Shown here in pieces: positions 1 through 4,189 of a stretch of 6,731 nt of DNA. This DNA is from an uncultured euryarchaeote (lineage in GTDB: Archaea > Thermoplasmatota > Poseidoniia > Poseidoniales > Poseidoniaceae): the NCBI GenBank assembly GCA_937881505.1, contig CALGEM010000024.1, positions 1 through 6,731 of the forward strand. The letters are read 5' to 3'. Made by a program: the position numbers and the translations under genes. The notes beneath the pieces are model-generated. The model ran no database searches and was not told the DNA's origin. It saw only the letters and a list, made by a program, of their open reading frames with translations. Position 1 is the stretch's first letter; every line of letters begins with the position of its first letter.

Positions 1-2
1 GT

Positions 3-95
3 GACTTAGAAGTAAAAGCACGTGGTACAGAAAGTCTAATGGCTAATGAGGTTCGTAGTCAGAGACTTATGCAGTTCTTACAAATTGCAAGTAAC
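3..95 (+). CDS. Phage portal/connector-like protein, internal fragment (foreign left end)
   Basis: This is an open frame running in from the window edge, with about 31 residues before the sequence switches origin. The peptide contains VKARGTESLMANEVRSQRLM followed by QFLQIASN. This gives the pattern G-x-x-S-(x4)-E-(x6)-L-x-x-F-L-x-x-x-x-N, which I associate with the C-terminal half of podovirus-type portal (head-tail connector) proteins; I cannot check it by search. Base composition is clearly more AT-rich than everything to its right, as expected for a marine phage. Formally the frame stays open to a TAA at 126-128, but the residues after about position 95 are the antisense of an M16 peptidase and are not part of this gene. 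There is no start or genuine stop, so it is a fragment at both ends. The coding frame is moderately secure; the family assignment is tentative. Confidence 0.4.
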
Positions 96-168
96 CGTCA
101 GGCTCAGGATATTTCTCGGTGCCGATAAACAGCATGTGCTCTAGAAAATGCGCCAACCCCTCTCGGTC
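91..168 (-). CDS. M16A zinc metallopeptidase (insulysin/pitrilysin-like) fragment with HxxEH site
   Basis: Reading the minus strand from 168 gives DREGLAHFLEHMLFIGTEKY and continues P-E-P-D-G-Y. This is the signature block of family M16A peptidases such as pitrilysin, insulysin and nardilysin, in which the two His and the Glu of the inverted zinc motif HxxEH bind Zn and catalyse cleavage. Here they are encoded at 148-150 (His), 139-141 (Glu) and 136-138 (His). Only about 26 residues survive of a family whose members are usually 900 residues or more. Upstream in this frame a TGA appears almost at once, where the sequence becomes the archaeal surface-protein gene. Downstream, after Tyr at 91-93, the expected family sequence gives way to the AT-rich phage-like segment. 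The donor is probably a bacterium, by inference from the motif only. The motif match itself is strong; no function can be expected from such a fragment. Confidence 0.75.
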
Positions 169-2619
169 GGTTCAGCATCTGAAGACCGTTTGGACCTTGC
201 ATTGGCGACCAACATCAGCGTGGAAGTCACCTTGCAGCTATGGGAAGAGACTACTGAAACCAAACTTGGCGACATGACGGTCACGGCCGTCAGTCACGAT
301 GGTCTTGGCAACATCACCTTTGAGCGAACCGACGACAACGGCAACTCCACTGAGTTGCTGATGCCCGGTACCTGGAGTCTCTACCTCAACCGCACCATCG
401 GCACCAAGTCGTGGTTCATGGACACCAGCGATGACCCGTTCAACACGGCGTCAGCGGTGAACAACAGCCTGGTTTTGGAGCCGGAATACGCCACCCTCGA
501 GGTTGAGATTGGTGGAAAGGTCTACTGGGACCTCGACAACAACAGCGCACCCAGCCTTGGTGAAGGGTTGCCTGAGATGAACGTCACCCTACAGGGAACC
601 AACCATTCCTTCACCGAGACCGTCATGACCGACGATGAGGGTGTTTGGCGAGTCTTTGTCCCGATTCGTGATGTCTACAATGTCAGTGTTGAGAAGGAAG
701 GCTTTGAGACCGTTTACTACGAAACGGAAAACCAATCCGGCTACACGGTTCACGACAGTCCTGATTCCACGGACATCGAGGTCACCGCCGGTTTGGTGGA
801 TGTCTTCGGTACGGTCACTGACCAACTCGATGCAGCCCGACTCGTGGATGCGAGCATCGTCCTTTACCCCATTGCGGGCGTTGAGCGCGACGCTGTTCAC
901 GTCAACGGTGTCATGAACGAGAGCACGCTCGAGTGGTCCAGCAGCGTTCAGCCAGGCCAGTGGGTGGTCGTCATCAACCAGTCCAATCCTGGACCAAACG
1001 GTGGTGGTGTTGCCATCGGTCTGTTGGATGCTTCGATTGCCAACGGTGGAAACATCACGATGGTCATGGCCCTTGGTGGCTATGTTGACCTCGCTACCGC
1101 CTGGACGGACATTGAGCAGAACGAGCACCACGCAGGTTCTGCTGATGCCGGTGCTGCGATGATCCAAGACACCGTCGAGTTGGAAGTTACCTACAACGAA
1201 ATGACTTGGGTGATGGCGGTTCCTGCAAGCGGCGAACTACGAACCCTCTTCCCTGAAGGTAGCGTTTCCTTTGACAGTGAATTCATGACCGTTCAGCACA
1301 GCACGAACCTTGAGATGGAGTATTACGGTGGTCAAACCACCTCTGTCTCAGCCGATTCAACCATCGCTGCGACCTTGCAGTTCAACCGACGTGTGAACTC
1401 AGCTTTGGACATCACGTTCAACGACGCTTCGCTTGAAGGTTCAACGCTCTTGAGTGCAGCCGATGCCGAGGTTGAAGCCGTTGTTTCCTCCACCAATGAA
1501 TCCGCTTACTCGACCATCGAGTTTGACTTTGATGTCACCTACAACGGTACAGAATTGATGGACGTGTTCTCTGTTTCAGGTGAAATGGGCCTTGCTCAAG
1601 ATTCTGACTTGTGGAGTGTGCAGTTCTACAATGCATCGAATGATGAATACGAAGACAGCATCAGCGTCTCCTTGGGCATTGGTGATGGCGACACGCCCGC
1701 CGTTCTTTCTGAGACGGTTCGGGTTCAGATTACATTGCCCGATGTTGCGGATGCTTGGAAGTTGGAAAACGGTCACCGTATGACCATGCGTTTGCAGACT
1801 GACCTCGGCGAATCCTCTCAGGCTTCTGTCAAGGTCTTCGTCCCGCAAACCTACGGGTTCACGGTTTCTGAAGCAACTGAAGAACTCGGTATGTCTGCTC
1901 TCGTTGAGCGTCAGTTCTCCTTTGACTTGACGAACGACGGAAACGGTCAGGACACCTTCACCATCGAGTTGCTTGAGAGCGGTGTTCCAGCAGACTGGTC
2001 GGTCACCCCAATGACGTCAACCTTGACCCTGAACAAGGGCGAGACCAGAACGCAACAATTCACGGTGTTCGCACCTGCCTCCTTCACGGAGGGTGATTTC
2101 GACTTGACCGTCTACATCAACAGCGAAAGTGAGAACATCGACCGTGGAGAAGTTGTGGTGAACATCCAGAAGGCCACCATCAAGTTGACCCTCAACACCG
2201 CCGATATCGCAACGGCGTCTGACCTCATTGCCGGTCAAGACGGTGCGGTTCGTGTCCCTGTGAAGAACGTGGGTCTCCTCGATGCACCATCGGTCATCGT
2301 CTACCTGACGCCACCCGGTGGCGCAGAGATGTCGCAATCGATTTCGGTTCCAGCAGGTGGTGAAGGCGTTGCAGTCTTTGAAGGCATGAACTTCAACCCA
2401 GGCAACCAGCGCTTTGACTACCGAATGGAGGTCGCTGGTGCAGAAGCAAACAGTGTTGAAGAGATCCCAGAAGATGACGACTTCAGCTTGGAATACAACA
2501 TTGAATCCACGGCTGACGGCGAGTCGGCTTGGATGACATTGCTGATTGCCCTGCTGGCGATTTTGGTCGTTTACGGTGGTGTGAAGACCGCTCGTAGCCG
2601 TGGCGGAACCAAGTTCTGA
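148..2619 (+). CDS. Large archaeal cell-surface protein, 5'-truncated, C-terminal membrane anchor
   Basis: The frame opens at ATG 148, but bases before about 169 are antisense M16 peptidase. The native part therefore starts near residue 8 and the true N-terminus and signal peptide are missing. What remains is a beta-rich extracellular protein. Domain guesses use residue numbers from ATG 148. Residues 115-197 form a Cna_B/carboxypeptidase-regulatory-like domain (GGKVYWDLDNN, then TDDEGVW). Residues 213-305 form a second related domain (VFGTVTD). Residues 570-675 form a NEW3-like domain (DLTNDGNGQDTF, then LNKGETRTQQF). Residues 676-787 form a CARDB-like domain. An acidic stretch (EEIPEDDD) leads to a hydrophobic helix at about 794-812 and a basic end, RSRGGTKF, which predicts a C-terminal anchor with the bulk outside. 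About 16 N-x-S/T sequons lie in residues 22-495 and none after that. No enzymatic motif is visible. A structural or binding role at the cell surface is inferred. Confidence 0.8.
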   Translation: MRQPLSVGSASEDRLDLALATNISVEVTLQLWEETTETKLGDMTVTAVSHDGLGNITFERTDDNGNSTELLMPGTWSLYLNRTIGTKSWFMDTSDDPFNTASAVNNSLVLEPEYATLEVEIGGKVYWDLDNNSAPSLGEGLPEMNVTLQGTNHSFTETVMTDDEGVWRVFVPIRDVYNVSVEKEGFETVYYETENQSGYTVHDSPDSTDIEVTAGLVDVFGTVTDQLDAARLVDASIVLYPIAGVERDAVHVNGVMNESTLEWSSSVQPGQWVVVINQSNPGPNGGGVAIGLLDASIANGGNITMVMALGGYVDLATAWTDIEQNEHHAGSADAGAAMIQDTVELEVTYNEMTWVMAVPASGELRTLFPEGSVSFDSEFMTVQHSTNLEMEYYGGQTTSVSADSTIAATLQFNRRVNSALDITFNDASLEGSTLLSAADAEVEAVVSSTNESAYSTIEFDFDVTYNGTELMDVFSVSGEMGLAQDSDLWSVQFYNASNDEYEDSISVSLGIGDGDTPAVLSETVRVQITLPDVADAWKLENGHRMTMRLQTDLGESSQASVKVFVPQTYGFTVSEATEELGMSALVERQFSFDLTNDGNGQDTFTIELLESGVPADWSVTPMTSTLTLNKGETRTQQFTVFAPASFTEGDFDLTVYINSESENIDRGEVVVNIQKATIKLTLNTADIATASDLIAGQDGAVRVPVKNVGLLDAPSVIVYLTPPGGAEMSQSISVPAGGEGVAVFEGMNFNPGNQRFDYRMEVAGAEANSVEEIPEDDDFSLEYNIESTADGESAWMTLLIALLAILVVYGGVKTARSRGGTKF
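2463..2583 (+). other. Acidic stalk and C-terminal transmembrane anchor of the surface protein
   Basis: This is a subregion of the surface protein. An acidic linker containing EEIPEDDDFSLEY is followed by an uninterrupted hydrophobic segment from about Ala794 to Val812 (WMTLLIALLAILVVYGG) and then a Lys/Arg-rich tail of about ten residues. The arrangement fits a single-pass anchor with a short cytoplasmic tail. It also shows that the 3' end of the gene is complete. Confidence 0.8.
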
Positions 2620-2683
2620 TGTTCAGTTTTGACTGGATTTTCAAACAAGGTTTCATGAGGCCTTTGTGGGGGTAGCGTAAGCC
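2620..2683 (+). other. Short intergenic region between surface protein and subtilase
   Basis: These 64 bp hold short T-runs (CAGTTTTG, GGATTTTC), which could be a weak archaeal terminator, and GTGGGGGTAG upstream of ATG 2684, a poor Shine-Dalgarno candidate. I see no clear TATA box. The spacing allows either co-transcription or an independent weak promoter. Confidence 0.35.
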
Positions 2684-3892
2684 ATGGAAGGGCTTCGTGA
2701 TGTCGAGTATCTTCCTGAGCCCTCTGACCGCCGCATTGTTTCGGCGGTCGACCCCACCGTCATCGGATTCCAAAATGAGTGGCGCTCTGAGATCATGGGG
2801 TGGGCTCCTTACGAGGTTGAACCCGTGGTACGGCCACGACGACGCACCTTCACAATACCCGGAATGGTGGTCTTTGCGCTGCTTGTTTCGGCTAGTCTGC
2901 TCATGTGGCAGAACCAGTGGATTGTGGTTGAACTTCCTCTTCCAGAGTCCGAGTGGGCCTTTGAAGAAACGTCTATCCGATCCCTGCAAGAGAGTGGCTT
3001 GAGCGGTGAAGGTGTTCGAGTTTGCATGGTGGATACGGGCGTTGATGCGACCCACGAGGCGTTTTCCAACAGCCAAATTGAGTTCAAGGACTTGGTTGGG
3101 ACATCTCGTGAACCGGTGGACTACGGAGCGGTTGCCCACGGGACCTTGATGGCAGGACTGCTTCTCTCGACCTCCCACCAATCGGGGGCGGCTCCCAATG
3201 CTTCCTTCGCCATGGTCGCAGCATTAAGCGATAATGGAGATGGAGAAAACACCGGTCTTGATGCCGATGTCGCTGATGCCATCCGTTGGTGTCAATTTGA
3301 GTTCAATGCAGACATCATTTCATTGTCCTTGGGTGGTTCAGACGATACTGAAGCGACCGAAGGCGGTTCATCTTCTGCCACCCGGCAGGCGACGGATGCA
3401 GGCATCTACGTTATCGCTGCTGCAGGAAACGATGGTCTGGACGATGATGGTGATGTCGCATCGCCTGGAAGTGTGGATTTGGCCATCTCTGTGGGGGCGA
3501 CAACGAGGTCTGGCACACTGTGGTCCAACACCTCCACCGGGTCGCCGCTGGACCGTGATGGTCAAGAGCGACAGAGCCCCCACTTGAAACCAGAAGTCGT
3601 GGCCCCGGGTGAGCGAATCATCAGTACAGGAGAAGACAACTTGTGGTACTCGAGCAGTGGTACGTCCGATGCTACCGTGTTTGTTGCTGGTGCGCTGGCC
3701 TTGATTTTGGAAGACCAACCCTGGCTCAAACCACAGCCTGGAGGAAATGCATCATGCTTGATTCAAGTCAAACAAGCTCTGGTTGATTCCTTGACCGCTG
3801 ACGGGATCACCCAGCATGACTCTCGGGGTGGCTACGGCCAACTTGACGCCGATGCTTGGTATCGGGAAACACGGACCATTTCGGCGTGTTGA
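2684..3892 (+). CDS. Membrane-anchored S8 family subtilisin-like serine protease
   Basis: This is a 402-residue subtilase. The catalytic set is visible in order: Asp117 in VCMVDTGVD, His152 in AHGTLMAG, oxyanion Asn249 in AAAGN and Ser328 in SSGTSDATVFVAG. The substrate-pocket strand SLSLGG (213-218) and the KPEVVAPG turn (VAPG ending at 309) are also present. Residues 50-55 include PRRR and precede a hydrophobic helix at about 58-75, so the first ~55 residues should be cytoplasmic and the protease domain (about 95-390) extracellular. Only about 40 residues separate helix and Asp117, too few for a usual I9 propeptide. The motif after Ser is unusual: DATV replaces the common MAxP. Cys at 114, 203, 358 and 402 could form disulfides. 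ATG 2684 follows the surface-protein stop by 64 bp; Met38 (2795) is an alternative start, and neither has a strong ribosome binding site. Peptide-bond hydrolysis at the cell surface is secure as a family role; the substrate is unknown. Confidence 0.9.
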   Translation: MEGLRDVEYLPEPSDRRIVSAVDPTVIGFQNEWRSEIMGWAPYEVEPVVRPRRRTFTIPGMVVFALLVSASLLMWQNQWIVVELPLPESEWAFEETSIRSLQESGLSGEGVRVCMVDTGVDATHEAFSNSQIEFKDLVGTSREPVDYGAVAHGTLMAGLLLSTSHQSGAAPNASFAMVAALSDNGDGENTGLDADVADAIRWCQFEFNADIISLSLGGSDDTEATEGGSSSATRQATDAGIYVIAAAGNDGLDDDGDVASPGSVDLAISVGATTRSGTLWSNTSTGSPLDRDGQERQSPHLKPEVVAPGERIISTGEDNLWYSSSGTSDATVFVAGALALILEDQPWLKPQPGGNASCLIQVKQALVDSLTADGITQHDSRGGYGQLDADAWYRETRTISAC

Positions 3893-3914
3893 GGCCAAGT
3901 TTCTTGATTTTCGT

Positions 3915-3931
3915 AGGAGAATTTCGTTCTC
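3915..3931 (+). other. Small hairpin downstream of the subtilase
   Basis: GAGAA at 3917-3921 can pair with TTCTC at 3927-3931 around the five-base loop TTTCG. It lies 25 bp after the subtilase stop and 20 bp before a T-tract. It may help 3'-end formation or protect the transcript, but a 5-bp stem is weak evidence by itself. Confidence 0.35.
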
Positions 3932-3944
3932 AAAATGACAGAAT

Positions 3945-3958
3945 AGAGCCTTTTTTCT
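3945..3958 (+). terminator. T-tract, probable archaeal-type terminator of the subtilase transcript
   Basis: A run of six T (3951-3956, in AGAGCCTTTTTTCTG) lies about 60 bp after the subtilase stop at 3892. Archaeal RNA polymerase commonly terminates at oligo-T on the non-template strand without needing a hairpin. Its position in the 201-bp gap, together with a fresh ribosome binding site ahead of the next gene, suggests that the beta-helix gene is a separate transcription unit. Confidence 0.5.
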
Positions 3959-3992
3959 GCTGAAAAGGGGCCTTCCCCTTCCGCTTTTCGGC
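3959..3992 (+). repeat. Nested inverted repeat in the subtilase/beta-helix intergenic region
   Basis: GCTGAAAAG (3959-3967) can pair with CTTTTCGGC (3984-3992) over nine positions with one T:G wobble. Inside it AAGGGG (3965-3970) and CCCCTT (3975-3980) form a perfect six-base stem with loop CCTT. The two stems share bases at their edges, so they are partly alternative. There is no T-run directly after on +, so it is not a classical intrinsic terminator. It could be an mRNA structure or a protein-binding palindrome upstream of the beta-helix gene. Confidence 0.5.
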
Positions 3993-3994
3993 GC

Positions 3995-4060
3995 AGTTTA
4001 TGATACTCTTTTGAATTATTGATATTCTTATTTCGGCAAATGAGGCGCAGTATTATATTC
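3995..4060 (+). promoter_or_regulatory. AT-rich candidate promoter region of the beta-helix gene
   Basis: Three AT-rich TATA-like patches occur here: GTTTATGATAC (3996-4006), GAATTATTGATATTCTTATT (4013-4032) and GTATTATATTC (4050-4060). An archaeal start site would lie about 25 bp beyond the TATA box. The first two would give a leader that includes the ribosome binding site at 4082. The third would give an almost leaderless transcript and is less compatible. Which one is used cannot be decided from sequence. Confidence 0.3.
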
Positions 4061-4081
4061 GTGGCGTTCATGGACGGTCTA

Positions 4082-4087
4082 GGTGAA
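4082..4087 (+). promoter_or_regulatory. Ribosome binding site deciding the start of the beta-helix gene
   Basis: GGTGAA at 4082-4087 matches the archaeal Shine-Dalgarno core GGAGGTGA and sits six bases before ATG 4094. In-frame alternatives further upstream (TTG 4019, ATG 4040, ATG 4070) have no comparable site and would put a charged extension ahead of an otherwise textbook signal peptide. Confidence 0.65.
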
Positions 4088-4093
4088 TCACCG

Positions 4094-4189
4094 ATGTCTC
4101 GAAGAAACCAAACAAAATCCGTATCGCTTGTCATGCTCTACATGATGTCTCTCATGTTGGCAGTGGTCTCAGTTCCGTCCGTTATGGCT
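4094..4189 (+). other. Signal peptide of the beta-helix protein
   Basis: This covers residues 1-32 of the beta-helix protein. The N-region is MSRRNQTK (positive), the H-region is rich in Leu, Met and Val, and the C-region VPSVMA meets the small-x-small rule, with mature protein beginning INETT. It is a Sec-type signal. There is no twin-arginine consensus with a following FLK and no lipobox cysteine. Confidence 0.8.

Noticed and set aside
1..180. Prophage integration or a mobile-element boundary at the left end
   Set aside because: The phage-like piece is under 100 bp, is followed at once by a cut bacterial peptidase gene, and shows no att site, tRNA, integrase or direct repeat. A chimera explains it better.
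589..1167. 192-residue minus-strand ORF inside the surface-protein gene
   Set aside because: It lies wholly antisense to a well-supported coding frame with clear domain features, and its translation shows no recognisable motif.
2483..3181. 232-residue minus-strand ORF across the surface-protein/subtilase boundary
   Set aside because: It overlaps the transmembrane end of one gene and the catalytic Asp/His region of the subtilase. Its product is His/Arg/Ser-rich without family features, as expected of a shadow frame.
4019..4093. Upstream in-frame extension of the beta-helix gene from TTG 4019, or ATG 4040 or 4070
   Set aside because: These starts lack a ribosome binding site and would bury an otherwise ideal signal peptide, whereas ATG 4094 has GGTGAA six bases upstream. 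The extension also overlaps the likely promoter.
3832..4134. 100-residue minus-strand ORF spanning the intergenic region
   Set aside because: It runs through the T-tract, palindrome and ribosome binding site into the ends of two real genes. No family is recognised and it has no plausible start context.
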